Of a DNA stretch of 64,000 nucleotides, positions 54,156 to 63,779 are shown in pieces. The stretch is taken from the NCBI RefSeq assembly GCF_003865405.1, contig NZ_RQVQ01000004.1, positions 1 to 64,000 of the forward strand, read 5' to 3'. Position numbers and translations under genes: made by a program. This DNA comes from Paenimyroides tangerinum. Its GTDB lineage: Bacteria > Bacteroidota > Bacteroidia > Flavobacteriales > Flavobacteriaceae. The notes beneath the pieces were generated by a model. That model made no database searches and was not told the DNA's origin. It worked only from the letters and a program-made list of their open reading frames with translations. Position 1 is the first letter of the stretch. Each line of letters opens with the position of its first letter.

Positions 54156-57100
54156 TTATTTCTTGTAATGAATTCTGTATTTATAATAAGCAAGTGCGCC
54201 TAAAGTAGAAACAAAAGCAACTGACCACCAAATAAATGTTGGAGTTACAACTTGATCTCCTTTTGCGTATGAATGTAATCCAGATAAGTAGAAGTTTACA
54301 CCGAAATAAGTCATTGTAATTGCATAGAACGCAATTACTGACATAAAGTTATAAATCCATGTTCCACGTAAAGAAGGAACAAAACGCATGTGAATTACAA
54401 AAGCATAAACCATAATACTGACTAATGCCCAAGTTTCTTTTGGATCCCATCCCCAATAGCGTCCCCAACTTTCGTTAGCCCATTGACCACCTAAGAAGTT
54501 TCCGATCGTTAACATAACCAAACCACAAGTTAAAGCCATTTCGTTGATGTAAGTAATCTCTTTTATGTTTAAATCCATCTTAGCTTTGTTTTTCTTAGTA
54601 GTAAATACCATTAAAAATAAAGCTACAATTCCTAGAATCATTCCTAAAGCAAGTGGTCCATAACTACCTACAATTATAGAAACGTGAATCATTAACCAAT
54701 ATGAATTTAGTACAGGTTGTAAGTTTGCAATTGCTGGATCCATCCAACTCCAATGTGCAATCATTAAAATCATACCAACAACAAAAGCTGTAGAAGCAAT
54801 TGTAAGTTCGGATTTTCTTCCGAATATTAATCCAAATAACATGGTTGCCCAACCAACGTAAATCATCGATTCATAAGCGTCAGACCATGGTGCGTGACCA
54901 GAAATGTACCAACGTGCTGCTAAGCCCGCAGTATGTAATAAAAACATTGTAATAATTAAACCAATAAAGATATTTGTAATTAATTTTAATACCTTATTAT
55001 CTTTAAAAATACGAATGATTACTACTGTGAATAATAGCACAAAAGCATAGATATACCATGAATATAATCTCTTGAAGATATCATATTTGTTGTATAAAAT
55101 TTCAGCTTCAACATGTTGATCAGATGGAATTACTTCAGCACCAAATTTGTGTTGGTATTGACTAATATTTTCTAAGAACTCATCTGCTTTTGTATAATCT
55201 TTTGTTTCTAATCCTTTTAATAAAGAATTTAAATAAGCAGGTAAAATAATTTTTGTAAACTGTAAATCTTCTCCTTTAATTTCAGATTCGTTTAATTCTA
55301 AGTAGTTTACCCATTTATTTCCTTTATCATACGGAACAGGAAAAATAGTTAAAATTTGACCAGTAATTGCTGAATATAATAAGTTTACTCTTTTATCAGC
55401 TTCAATAAAATCTGTTTGAAATGCATTTTTTACAGAAGCATGATTTGCATCTTCTAATTGTTCAACTAATTTATAGTTTCCTTGTTCATCGAAGAAATTA
55501 ATTAAGGCTGCAAATTTTTGATCTGCTGGAATTCCAATTACTTTACGAATACTATCGTTTTCTTTTTTAAGATTAATAATCGGAACAGTGTACCATAATT
55601 GTGGAAATTGCGTTATTGAGAGTAAAACCTGATCAGAATCCATACCTTTATATGTGTCAGATTTACTTACTTTTCTTAATAATTCAGATGAGAAAGTGTT
55701 GATTGGTTTCATACGACCACCAGCATCCTGAATGATTAATTTTCCGAATTTATCCGCATGTTCTAATGGAACCTTAGATACTTCTAAAAGCGAATCAATT
55801 TGTTGTGGTGTTGGCATTTTGTGTCCGTGTTGTGCAAATGCACCTAACGAAATGAATAATAATAATGCCGTAATTAAATTCTTTTTCTTAGCACGTACTT
55901 TGTTTAACTTATTTCTTAAATCATCAAAACGTGTGTTTTTTGTTACTAAAAGTAAAATCATACTAATATATAATAATGTATATCCAATATATGTAATCCA
56001 AGTTCCGTAAAAATCGTGACTTACAGATAAGATAGTTCCTTTTTCATCTTCATCGAATTGTGCTTGAAAGAAACGATATCCTTTATAATCCAATACATTA
56101 TTCATATAAATATGCGCATCAAAATTTTTAGCGCTAGGATCAATAATAGTTACTTTACTTTCAAAAGAAGAATAGCTATTTTGTGTTCCAGGATATTTAT
56201 TTGCTATGAAATCGTTTAACTGAACTTCAAATGGAGTTGTGTAAATTTTTGATCCAAACATTAAAGTAAACTCAAGTTCACCTAATTTAAAAGATTGTGG
56301 AATTCCCATCATTCCTTTAGAACCAAGTAAAGTTACATCTTCAGAAACTTCTTTACCGTCTTTGTCTTCTGTTGTAACAGTTAACATTAATGCATCGTTT
56401 GTTTTTGAATTTTTGAAATTATTATCAGAAACAAAACCAATTTTACCTTTGATTGGTAATTCTGGGAAAACAAATTGAGAGCCACCAATATTATATAATG
56501 AGCGGAACATTAATTCTTGAGTTTGATCTTTTTCAACAGAACCTTTAAATTGATCTGCCATTCTCATAAAATTACCTTCAAATGGTGTTTCTATTGTATA
56601 ATTGTCACCATCTTTTGTAATGTTAATTGCTCCAGGAGTTGGTTTATTAAAGGCATATAAAACATTATGAAAGTTTTGAACTTCGCCTTCTTTTAAGAAA
56701 TGTTCATGACGAGATCCATCACCAGATTCTACCATTTTAAGGAAATAAACTCCATTTTCATCTGGTTGAATTTGTTCTGTTGCACCCATAATGAAATCTT
56801 TAAATTCTACTTTAAAAGGAATTCCATTAAAATCTTTTTTCATAGAAAAATGATTCGAAGCAAAGTTACTGATGAAATTATCTTTATCTAAAGCTCCAGA
56901 AAAAAGATGTTGATTTTCAAAAGTTCTACGTTTCATTTCTCCATCGACCATTCCGTCTGTCATAATCGTTAAGAACGTGCGGTCAGAGAAAATTTGGTTT
57001 GATTTGGCTTGTTCTCTAATTGGCATCATTCCTTCATAACTGATATAACGAGTTACGAAAGCACCAACTAAGATAAAAATGAAAGAAAGATGTAAAACCA

Positions 57101-57335
57101 ATGTTACCCATTTTTCTTTTTTATATAATTGATAACGTTTGATGTTTCCAATAAAATTGACAACGAACAGAAACATAATAAGTTCGAACCATTTGGCGTT
57201 GTAAATAAGAATTCGAGCTGTATCGGTGTTGTACTCATTTTCGATAAAAGTACCCAAACCTAATGCAATCGGGAAAATAATGAACAAAACTGCCATTAAT
57301 CGCGTCGAGGATAAGAAAGTAAATAACTTCTTCAT
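54156..57335 (-). CDS. ccsBA: Fused cytochrome c haem lyase CcsB-CcsA
   Basis: This long membrane protein, about 1059 residues, joins a ResB/CcsB part (helices at about 5-30, 45-60 and 80-100; large periplasmic domain 110-470) to a CcsA part (from about 760). The CcsA part has the haem-handling WWD motif WGRYWGWDPKETWAL and His sites in LLHTAGLAARWYISGHAPW and LMIHVSIIVGSYGPLALG. It attaches haem to apocytochrome c by system II. I use ATG 57335; a longer start at 57371 adds 12 residues. It should mature the CcoO and CcoP cytochromes in this window. Confidence 0.94.
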   Translation of the reverse strand: MKKLFTFLSSTRLMAVLFIIFPIALGLGTFIENEYNTDTARILIYNAKWFELIMFLFVVNFIGNIKRYQLYKKEKWVTLVLHLSFIFILVGAFVTRYISYEGMMPIREQAKSNQIFSDRTFLTIMTDGMVDGEMKRRTFENQHLFSGALDKDNFISNFASNHFSMKKDFNGIPFKVEFKDFIMGATEQIQPDENGVYFLKMVESGDGSRHEHFLKEGEVQNFHNVLYAFNKPTPGAINITKDGDNYTIETPFEGNFMRMADQFKGSVEKDQTQELMFRSLYNIGGSQFVFPELPIKGKIGFVSDNNFKNSKTNDALMLTVTTEDKDGKEVSEDVTLLGSKGMMGIPQSFKLGELEFTLMFGSKIYTTPFEVQLNDFIANKYPGTQNSYSSFESKVTIIDPSAKNFDAHIYMNNVLDYKGYRFFQAQFDEDEKGTILSVSHDFYGTWITYIGYTLLYISMILLLVTKNTRFDDLRNKLNKVRAKKKNLITALLLFISLGAFAQHGHKMPTPQQIDSLLEVSKVPLEHADKFGKLIIQDAGGRMKPINTFSSELLRKVSKSDTYKGMDSDQVLLSITQFPQLWYTVPIINLKKENDSIRKVIGIPADQKFAALINFFDEQGNYKLVEQLEDANHASVKNAFQTDFIEADKRVNLLYSAITGQILTIFPVPYDKGNKWVNYLELNESEIKGEDLQFTKIILPAYLNSLLKGLETKDYTKADEFLENISQYQHKFGAEVIPSDQHVEAEILYNKYDIFKRLYSWYIYAFVLLFTVVIIRIFKDNKVLKLITNIFIGLIITMFLLHTAGLAARWYISGHAPWSDAYESMIYVGWATMLFGLIFGRKSELTIASTAFVVGMILMIAHWSWMDPAIANLQPVLNSYWLMIHVSIIVGSYGPLALGMILGIVALFLMVFTTKKNKAKMDLNIKEITYINEMALTCGLVMLTIGNFLGGQWANESWGRYWGWDPKETWALVSIMVYAFVIHMRFVPSLRGTWIYNFMSVIAFYAITMTYFGVNFYLSGLHSYAKGDQVVTPTFIWWSVAFVSTLGALAYYKYRIHYKK

Positions 57336-57512
57336 AATTATATATATGTAGTCTATAATAAAATTCCACAAAAATACCTTTTTTAGACTGTATTACTTTA
57401 TTTTTAACGAATAATTAATGATTGAAAATAAATTATAAGGTTATAAATATTGTTTTAAATTTGCGAAAGAAAATTACTACTAAATTTAAACTAAACTTAC
57501 AACAAATAAATT

Positions 57513-58706
57513 ATGCCTAAGATTTCAAATAAAGGGCAGCAGATGCCAGAATCTCCAATTCGTAAATTGGTTCCATTTGCAGAAACTGCTAAGAAAAAAG
57601 GAAATAAAGTTTACCATTTAAACATTGGTCAGCCAGATATTAAAACTCCAGAAGTTGCTTTAAACGCAGTGAAAAATGCAAATATTGAAGTTCTTGAATA
57701 CAGTCATTCTGCTGGTTTTGAATCATACAGAAATAAATTAGCAGCTTATTATCAAAAGCAAGGTTTACCTATAAATACAGAAGATATTATCATCACAACT
57801 GGTGGTTCTGAAGCTTTAATGTTTGCAATGGGAAGCACGATGGATCAAGGTGATGAAATCATTATTCCTGAACCTTTTTATGCAAATTACAATGGTTTTT
57901 CAACAGCTTCTGGTGTAAAAGTAGTTCCAGTAATTTCAGGAATCGAAACGGGATTTGCCTTACCTCCAATTGCTGATTTTGAGAAATTAATCACACCAAA
58001 AACAAAAGCAATTTTAATTTGTAATCCAGGAAATCCTACAGGTTATTTATATTCAAAAGAAGAAATTGAGCAATTAGCTGCGTTGGTTAAAAAACACGAT
58101 TTATTCTTGATTGCTGACGAAGTTTACAGAGAGTTTGCTTATGATGGTTTCAAACATTTTTCTGTAATGAATGAAGAAAGTATTGCTGAAAATGCAATTA
58201 TGATTGATTCTGTCTCTAAACGTTTCAGTATGTGTGGTGCTCGAATTGGATGTGTAGTTTCTAAAAATAAAGAATTTATGAGTGCTGCAATGAAGTTTGC
58301 TCAAGCTCGTTTATCTCCGCCAACGTATGCACAAATTGCTTCTGAAGCTGCTTTAGATACACCTCAATCTTATTTTGATGATGTAATTACCGAATATAAA
58401 GATCGTCGTGATACTTTAGTAAATGCGTTGAATGCGATCGATGGAGTAGAAGTAGCTAACCCAAAAGGAGCTTTTTATTGTATTGCAAAATTACCTGTTG
58501 AAAATGCAGAAGATTTTGCAAAATGGATTTTAGAAGATTTCGATTTAAACGGTGAAACGGTTATGGTTGCTCCAGCTGCGGGATTTTATTCAACTCCAGG
58601 TGTTGGTTTAAACGAAGTTCGTTTGGCTTATGTTTTAAAGAAAGAAGATTTAATCAAATCTGCGGAAATTTTAAAAGCTGCATTAGTAGCTTATAAAGCT
58701 AGATAA
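57513..58706 (+). CDS. Class I aminotransferase (aspartate type)
   Basis: This 397-residue PLP enzyme of fold type I has HLNIGQPDIKTPEVAL, ILICNPGNPTGYLYSKEE, LIADEVYREFAYDGF and the PLP Lys in DSVSKRFSMCGARIGCV, followed by ARLSPPTYAQIA. The pattern fits aspartate/tyrosine/aromatic aminotransferases of subgroup I-gamma; the exact amino donor cannot be told. A TAAATTTG element at 57456-57463 is its likely -7 promoter. It diverges from ccsBA. Confidence 0.9.
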   Translation: MPKISNKGQQMPESPIRKLVPFAETAKKKGNKVYHLNIGQPDIKTPEVALNAVKNANIEVLEYSHSAGFESYRNKLAAYYQKQGLPINTEDIIITTGGSEALMFAMGSTMDQGDEIIIPEPFYANYNGFSTASGVKVVPVISGIETGFALPPIADFEKLITPKTKAILICNPGNPTGYLYSKEEIEQLAALVKKHDLFLIADEVYREFAYDGFKHFSVMNEESIAENAIMIDSVSKRFSMCGARIGCVVSKNKEFMSAAMKFAQARLSPPTYAQIASEAALDTPQSYFDDVITEYKDRRDTLVNALNAIDGVEVANPKGAFYCIAKLPVENAEDFAKWILEDFDLNGETVMVAPAAGFYSTPGVGLNEVRLAYVLKKEDLIKSAEILKAALVAYKAR

Positions 58707-58731
58707 TTATTTTCAAAAGATTTATATAAAA

Positions 58732-58769
58732 AAAGAGTGAGTTCAATAAACTTTGAACTCACTCTTTTT
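58732..58769 (+). terminator. Aminotransferase terminator
   Basis: Stem AAAGAGTGAGTTCAA with its complement, six-base loop, and a T run. Confidence 0.85.
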
Positions 58770-58799
58770 TTGTGTGATAAGACCGATTTAAAAATCGAT

Positions 58800-59618
58800 C
58801 TATTGTCTTTTTATGATAAGTGAAGAGTTGAAATTTAAGTTATTATCTTTAATGATAACTGCACCTTTCGAATCATATTTTTCAAAATTATAATCTCTCA
58901 TTTCCTCGTAAGCAGTTAAACGATCGATGTAAATTTTACCATTTCTATCTTGTTTAAATTTGATACGAACAACTTCAGCATTCAAAATCCAGTTTTTTAC
59001 AAACAGCTGTTTTCCATTATTTACCTGTGAGTGATCAATCGGATAAGGTTTTGTAAGATAAAATTCAATTTCGACTAAATTATATTTTTGATCGTACTTA
59101 AAAAAACCTTCGTAATAATCTTCTGTAAAAAAAGTTATGGTTGTGATTCCTTTTTCTGTAGTTCGAATGTATTGATAATCGTTTATATTATTCAAAAAAT
59201 CTAATTCGGGGATATTTATGTTTTTTCGTAAAATTACTTCTGTTAGCCAATAAAGTGGAGAATCGTTATTTGAATATCTAGAAAAAAACGATTCTTTCTG
59301 ATATTCTTTATTTTTTGGATTTGAAGTTTTTACTTTGTTTATTTTTTTACTTTTTAAATCCATTGAAATATCATAAAAAGAATTGATGTGAATCAACGTA
59401 TCCGTTTTGCCAAGATAAGCTTCCTGTGTGATGGTGTATTTGGCATTATCTCCAGAGTAATTTTTATAAGTTTGTTTTTTAATATCTTCAATAATTTCAA
59501 CTATATTTTTTTTAGAAATACGTTCAATAACCATTTCTTCCATATCTGTATCTTCTATTTGGGCATAAGAATTTAGACCTAAAAAGAAGACTGCAATAAG
59601 TAAAATATATTTTTTCAT
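58800..59618 (-). CDS. Hypothetical secreted protein
   Basis: A signal peptide (ILLIAVFFLGLNSYAQIED) is followed by about 250 residues with no named domain. The opening EEMVIERISKKNIVEIIEDI and KKQTYKNYSGDNAKYTITQEA, and the later strands KGITTITFFTEDYYEGFFKY and EVVRIKFKQDRNGKIYI, recall the C-terminal half of carboxypeptidase-regulatory-like proteins common in Flavobacteria. The N-terminal beta-sandwich of that group is absent. Function is unknown. Confidence 0.75.
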   Translation of the reverse strand: MKKYILLIAVFFLGLNSYAQIEDTDMEEMVIERISKKNIVEIIEDIKKQTYKNYSGDNAKYTITQEAYLGKTDTLIHINSFYDISMDLKSKKINKVKTSNPKNKEYQKESFFSRYSNNDSPLYWLTEVILRKNINIPELDFLNNINDYQYIRTTEKGITTITFFTEDYYEGFFKYDQKYNLVEIEFYLTKPYPIDHSQVNNGKQLFVKNWILNAEVVRIKFKQDRNGKIYIDRLTAYEEMRDYNFEKYDSKGAVIIKDNNLNFNSSLIIKRQ

Positions 59619-59718
59619 TTTTTGTTGATAGATTAACGATGCTAATATACCGAGATATTTATTAATTGTTATTAAATTATTTCATAAAAATTACGAATAG
59701 AACTTAATTTATAGAAAA

Positions 59719-59744
59719 AAAGAAGTAACAAAGGTTACTTCTTT
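59719..59744 (-). terminator. Terminator of the acyl-CoA ligase at 59752
   Basis: Stem AAAGAAGTAAC/GTTACTTCTTT with a T run on the minus strand. Confidence 0.8.
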
Positions 59745-59751
59745 AATAAAA

Positions 59752-61443
59752 CTATTTTACATAGAAAAATTCATTGTCAGATTTGATTTTTTTAGCTTTA
59801 TTTTCAGCTTCTTTAGCTCTAATTTCAACTCTTCGAATCTTTCCGCTAATTGTCTTTGGAAGTTCTGTTACGAATTCTAAAATTCTTGGAATTTTGTACG
59901 GTGCTAGATGTATTCTTGAATAATCAAATAATTCTTTAGCTAAAGCTTCTGAAGGAACTTGATTTTCTCCTAAAATAATAAAGGCTTTAACTTCATATCC
60001 TTTAATCGGATGTGGTGAACCAACAACCGCAGATTCTAACACAGCTTCATGTTCTAGCAAAACGCTTTCCACTTCAAATGGACCAATTCTATAATCAGAA
60101 GCTTTGATAACATCATCATCACGTCCAATAAACCAAATATAACCATCTGCATCTCTGTAAGCTTTATCTCCAGTATAATATAATCCGTTTTTAAATACTT
60201 CTGCTTGTTTTACTTTATCGAATAAATAACCTTTAAAAATTCCATTTACTGTGTTTTCATCCATACGAATGCAAATATTTCCTTCTTCGTCATCGGCTAA
60301 AATATTACCATCTTCATCAGCAATAACAACATCATACATAAACATTGGTTTTCCCATTGAACCAAATTTCACATTTTCATTTGGTAAATTTCCAACCAAA
60401 CACGTACTTTCAGTTTGTCCAAATCCATCACGAATCAAAATTCCTGTTCCTGATTTCCATTCTTCAATAATTTCTGGATTTAATGGTTCACCAGCAGCTA
60501 CACATTGTCTTAAACTAAAGTCAAATGATTTTAAATCTTCTTGGATAAATAAACGTAAAACAGTTGGAGGCGCACATAAAGTAGTGATTTTATGTTTCTC
60601 TATTAATGACAAAGTTCGATTTGCACTGAAACGTTCGTATGTATGATGCGTAAAAATGGTTGCACCAACATTCCAAGGTGCAAAGAAACTACTCCAAGCA
60701 AATTTTCCCCAACCTGGTTGAGAAATATTATAATGAATATCATTTTCAGTAACACCAATCCAAGAAGAAGTTGTTAAATGTCCAACTGGATGTGTGAATT
60801 GTGTATGACAAACGATTTTTGGCATTCCGGTTGTTCCAGAAGTGAAAAACATAAACAAGGTATCATCTGATTTTGTTTTAGCTGCTGAAGCAATTGTACT
60901 TTCTTTTTCAATATCTTCCAAAGAATACCATCCATTTCGCTTTCCGTCACAGATAATTTTAATATCAATATTTTTTCCAGAAACCTTTTCTGCTTCGTCA
61001 GTTTTTGCAGCATTTTCGACATCTGCAATAACAACTTTAGGCAAGGTTTTTTCAAAACGAAAAGCTAAATCTCCAGAACCCATAATGGTTGCTGTAGGTA
61101 TCAATTCAAATCCTCCTTTTATTGTTGTTAAGATAGTATGCCAACTCGAAGGTTGTAACATCATTTGAGCTAAAACGATATCATGTTGTTTAACTCCTTT
61201 GTTTCTTAAAAAGTTTAAAAGCTGATTCGCTTTTTCAGACATAGTTTTGAAAGAATACGCAATGGTTTCTTCTCCATTTGTCCAAAGTAAAGCCGTTTTG
61301 TTTGGTCTTTCGGCTACATGAATTCCTTCAAAAATCTCTTCTACCCAGTTGAAATACTCTGGTTTTTCTAATTTAATTGTTTTTAATTCGTCATAAGTGT
61401 TTTCAGAAATGATTTGACTCACTTTCTTAAAAATTTCCTTCAT
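59752..61443 (-). CDS. Acyl-CoA synthetase, acetyl/medium-chain type
   Basis: This 563-residue AMP-forming ligase has FMFFTSGTTGMPKIVCHTQF (P-loop), YNISQPGWGKFAWSSFFAPW, IRDGFGQTESTCLVGN, YTGDKAYRDADGYIWFIGRDDDVIKASDYRIG, and the C-terminal Lys in LPKTISGKIRRVEIR. The WGKFAWSS and short N-terminus place it near medium-chain and acetyl-type acyl-CoA ligases (MACS group), different from the long-chain enzyme at 31751. The exact acid is unknown. It is transcribed alone. Confidence 0.88.
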   Translation of the reverse strand: MKEIFKKVSQIISENTYDELKTIKLEKPEYFNWVEEIFEGIHVAERPNKTALLWTNGEETIAYSFKTMSEKANQLLNFLRNKGVKQHDIVLAQMMLQPSSWHTILTTIKGGFELIPTATIMGSGDLAFRFEKTLPKVVIADVENAAKTDEAEKVSGKNIDIKIICDGKRNGWYSLEDIEKESTIASAAKTKSDDTLFMFFTSGTTGMPKIVCHTQFTHPVGHLTTSSWIGVTENDIHYNISQPGWGKFAWSSFFAPWNVGATIFTHHTYERFSANRTLSLIEKHKITTLCAPPTVLRLFIQEDLKSFDFSLRQCVAAGEPLNPEIIEEWKSGTGILIRDGFGQTESTCLVGNLPNENVKFGSMGKPMFMYDVVIADEDGNILADDEEGNICIRMDENTVNGIFKGYLFDKVKQAEVFKNGLYYTGDKAYRDADGYIWFIGRDDDVIKASDYRIGPFEVESVLLEHEAVLESAVVGSPHPIKGYEVKAFIILGENQVPSEALAKELFDYSRIHLAPYKIPRILEFVTELPKTISGKIRRVEIRAKEAENKAKKIKSDNEFFYVK

Positions 61444-61595
61444 AATTAATAATGGTTTGTTATTATGTTTTAATCGTTTTTTGTGTTTTTATAAAATTAG
61501 AAGAAAAAAACAAATATGAATTATTTTTGTACTTTTTTTAATTGATTATTTTTAATATTTAAGAAAATCATCGATTTCATTGCGATTTATTTTAT

Positions 61596-61603
61596 TAAAT
61601 TTG
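61596..61603 (+). promoter_or_regulatory. -7 element before the META lipoprotein gene
   Basis: TAAATTTG, 20 bases before the ATG at 61623. The -33 region is only partly matched. Confidence 0.45.
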
Positions 61604-61622
61604 CCTAAATTAAAATATTATT

Positions 61623-62393
61623 ATGAAAAAGCTATTCTCTTTTGCGACTTTTCTATTTATTAGCATCTTTTTAAATGGTTGTAGTTCTACACAAAAGCAA
61701 GAAGTTAAAAAAGATAAAATTGAAAAAGTTACCAAAGATTTAGATCCGAAAACTTATTTTAAGATTATAGGAACTGAACCTTTTTGGCATATAGACATTT
61801 CTGAGGATAAAATTTCTTATACTCAAGTTGATGGTCCAAAAATTGAATTTCCTTATATTAATCCTATTAAAGATAAGTTTTCTGAAACTAGAATTTATAA
61901 AACAGTGAATGGAAATGGTTCAATCTCGATTAAATTAACTAAAGATTTTTGCACTGACGGAATGTCTGATCGTGATTATAATTACAAAGCTGAAGTAGAA
62001 ATTGTTCAATTTAAAAAAACGACAAAACTTAAAGGTTGTGGTTATTTTGTTGCAGATGACGTTTTTTCTGGAAAATGGTTTTTGAAGCAAATTAAAACTA
62101 AAAAACTTGAAGCAAATCAAAATTTGATTATTCCATTTATTGAATTTGATATCGAAAATAAACGTGCTTCTGGAAATGCTGGTTGTAATGGGTTTAGTAG
62201 TTCATTTGATTTAAATAATGATAAGATTTTATATAAAGAAATTCTCTTAACTCGAATGTTTTGTGAAGATTTATCTTTAGAACAAAATTTTGTAAAATCT
62301 TTAAATGAAGTAAATACTTTTAAAGCTGAAGGAAATGAGTTGAAGTTTTACAAAGACGGAATTTTAGAATTGATTTTTGAAAAGAAAATATAA
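61623..62393 (+). CDS. Two-domain META lipoprotein
   Basis: A lipoprotein signal (FISIFLNGCSSTQ) is followed by a first domain with TYFKIIGTEPFWHIDIS and FCTDGMSDRDYNYKAEV, related to the COG3650-type heat-shock/membrane proteins (GTEPFW and CxDGMSD motifs). A META domain (HslJ-like) follows with GKWFLKQIKTKK, IPFIEFDIENKRASGNAGCNGF and LTRMFCEDLSLEQNFVKSL. Family members are linked to envelope stress and novobiocin tolerance, but the molecular function is not known. Confidence 0.85.
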   Translation: MKKLFSFATFLFISIFLNGCSSTQKQEVKKDKIEKVTKDLDPKTYFKIIGTEPFWHIDISEDKISYTQVDGPKIEFPYINPIKDKFSETRIYKTVNGNGSISIKLTKDFCTDGMSDRDYNYKAEVEIVQFKKTTKLKGCGYFVADDVFSGKWFLKQIKTKKLEANQNLIIPFIEFDIENKRASGNAGCNGFSSSFDLNNDKILYKEILLTRMFCEDLSLEQNFVKSLNEVNTFKAEGNELKFYKDGILELIFEKKI

Positions 62394-62409
62394 AGAATTT
62401 AAAAAAATT

Positions 62410-62448
62410 AATTGAAAACGGAATTATAAAACAATTCCGTTTTCAATT
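62410..62448 (+). terminator. Bidirectional terminator
   Basis: A 16-bp stem AATTGAAAACGGAATT with its exact complement around a seven-base loop, between convergent genes. Confidence 0.8.
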
Positions 62449-63668
62449 TATGCTCTTTTAGTCCCCACTTTCTTCATATTTGGAAGAAAAGCAGCAATGA
62501 TTCCTATTAAAGGTAAAAAAGAACAAATATCATAAATGTAATTGATTGAAGTTTCGTCGGCAAGCCAACCAAGTACAGCAGAACCTAATCCGCCCATTCC
62601 GAAAGCAAATCCGTAAAACAAACCGCTTACCATTCCGATTTTCTTAGGTAGTAATTCCTGAGCGTAAACCAAAATTGCAGGAAATGCAGAAGAAATAATC
62701 AATCCGATGATTACTACTAAAATGGCTGTAAAAGTCAAATCAGCATAAGGTAATAATAAAGTAAATGGTGCGGCTCCTAAAACCGAAAACCAAATGACAT
62801 ATTTACGTCCAAAACGATCTCCGAATATTCCACCTAATAAAGTTCCGATTGCAACAGCTAATAAGAAATAAAACAAATATACTTGTGCTTGCACTTCAGT
62901 TAAAGCAAATTTGTCAATGATATAAAATTGGAAATAACTGGTAATACTTGCTACATAAAAATATTTTGAAAACAAGATAACCAATAAAATAATCACTGAA
63001 AATGTGATTCTTGATTGAGATAAATTAGGTAAAAGAATTTCTTTTTTGACTTTTCCTGCAATCGATTTTAAATGATTCGCATACCATCTCCCAATAAAAA
63101 ATAAAATGAATTGAGCTAAAACCGCAAACAAAGCAAAGTAAGCGATATAAACTTGAGCATTCGGCAAAACAATCCAAGCTACTAATAACGGAGCCAAAGC
63201 CGTTCCCATATTTCCACCAATTTGGAAAACCGATTGTGCAAAACTTCTTTTTCCGCCTGAAGCCATAAATGCCACACGTGAAGATTCGGGATGAAAAACA
63301 GATGAACCAATTCCAACCAAAACAACCGAAATTAGAATCCATTCGTAACTAGCGGCATTTGCTAAACTCAATATTCCAATTAATGTAAAAGCCATTCCGA
63401 ATATTTGTGAATACGGTTTTGGATATTTGTCTGTATAAGCACCTACTACAGGCTGTAACAATGATGCAGCCAATTGATAACATAAAGTAATCATTCCAAT
63501 TTGTCCTAAACTCAATCCGAATTCGGTTTCTAATCGTGGATAAATAGAAGGAATAACTCCTTGCAACATATCGTTTAAGAAATGTGCAAAACTAATTGCA
63601 ACTAAAATACTGTAAGCTGTTTTACTTTGATTATTTTCGGGCGATTGGGTATCGTTTTGAATTTGCAT
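62448..63668 (-). CDS. fsr: Fsr-like MFS transporter
   Basis: This 406-residue, 12-helix MFS protein has the Fsr signature: ISFAHFLNDMLQGVIPSIYP, QIGMITLCYQLAASLLQPVVGAYTDKYPKPY, GIGSSVFHPESSRVAFMASGGKR and AQSVFQIGGNMGTALAPLL. Fsr-type pumps export fosmidomycin in E. coli; the natural substrate is unknown. The N-terminus has a short polar leader (MQIQNDTQSPENNQSK). It diverges from meaB at the window end. Confidence 0.9.
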   Translation of the reverse strand: MQIQNDTQSPENNQSKTAYSILVAISFAHFLNDMLQGVIPSIYPRLETEFGLSLGQIGMITLCYQLAASLLQPVVGAYTDKYPKPYSQIFGMAFTLIGILSLANAASYEWILISVVLVGIGSSVFHPESSRVAFMASGGKRSFAQSVFQIGGNMGTALAPLLVAWIVLPNAQVYIAYFALFAVLAQFILFFIGRWYANHLKSIAGKVKKEILLPNLSQSRITFSVIILLVILFSKYFYVASITSYFQFYIIDKFALTEVQAQVYLFYFLLAVAIGTLLGGIFGDRFGRKYVIWFSVLGAAPFTLLLPYADLTFTAILVVIIGLIISSAFPAILVYAQELLPKKIGMVSGLFYGFAFGMGGLGSAVLGWLADETSINYIYDICSFLPLIGIIAAFLPNMKKVGTKRA

Positions 63669-63752
63669 TACAAAATTTGTTTGATTACAAAAGTATTAAT
63701 TTGACATACAACAAAGTACGTTTTTAGGTTTTCTTTTACGTAATATATTCGT

Positions 63753-63760
63753 TATTTTTG
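63753..63760 (+). promoter_or_regulatory. -7 promoter element of meaB
   Basis: TATTTTTG, 20 bases before the ATG at 63780, with a T-rich -33 region. Confidence 0.5.
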
Positions 63761-63779
63761 TAGAAAAGCAATAGTAATT

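Noticed and set aside
55732..56010. Open frame opposite ccsBA
   Set aside because: It lies wholly inside a well-conserved gene on the other strand and has no start signals of its own.
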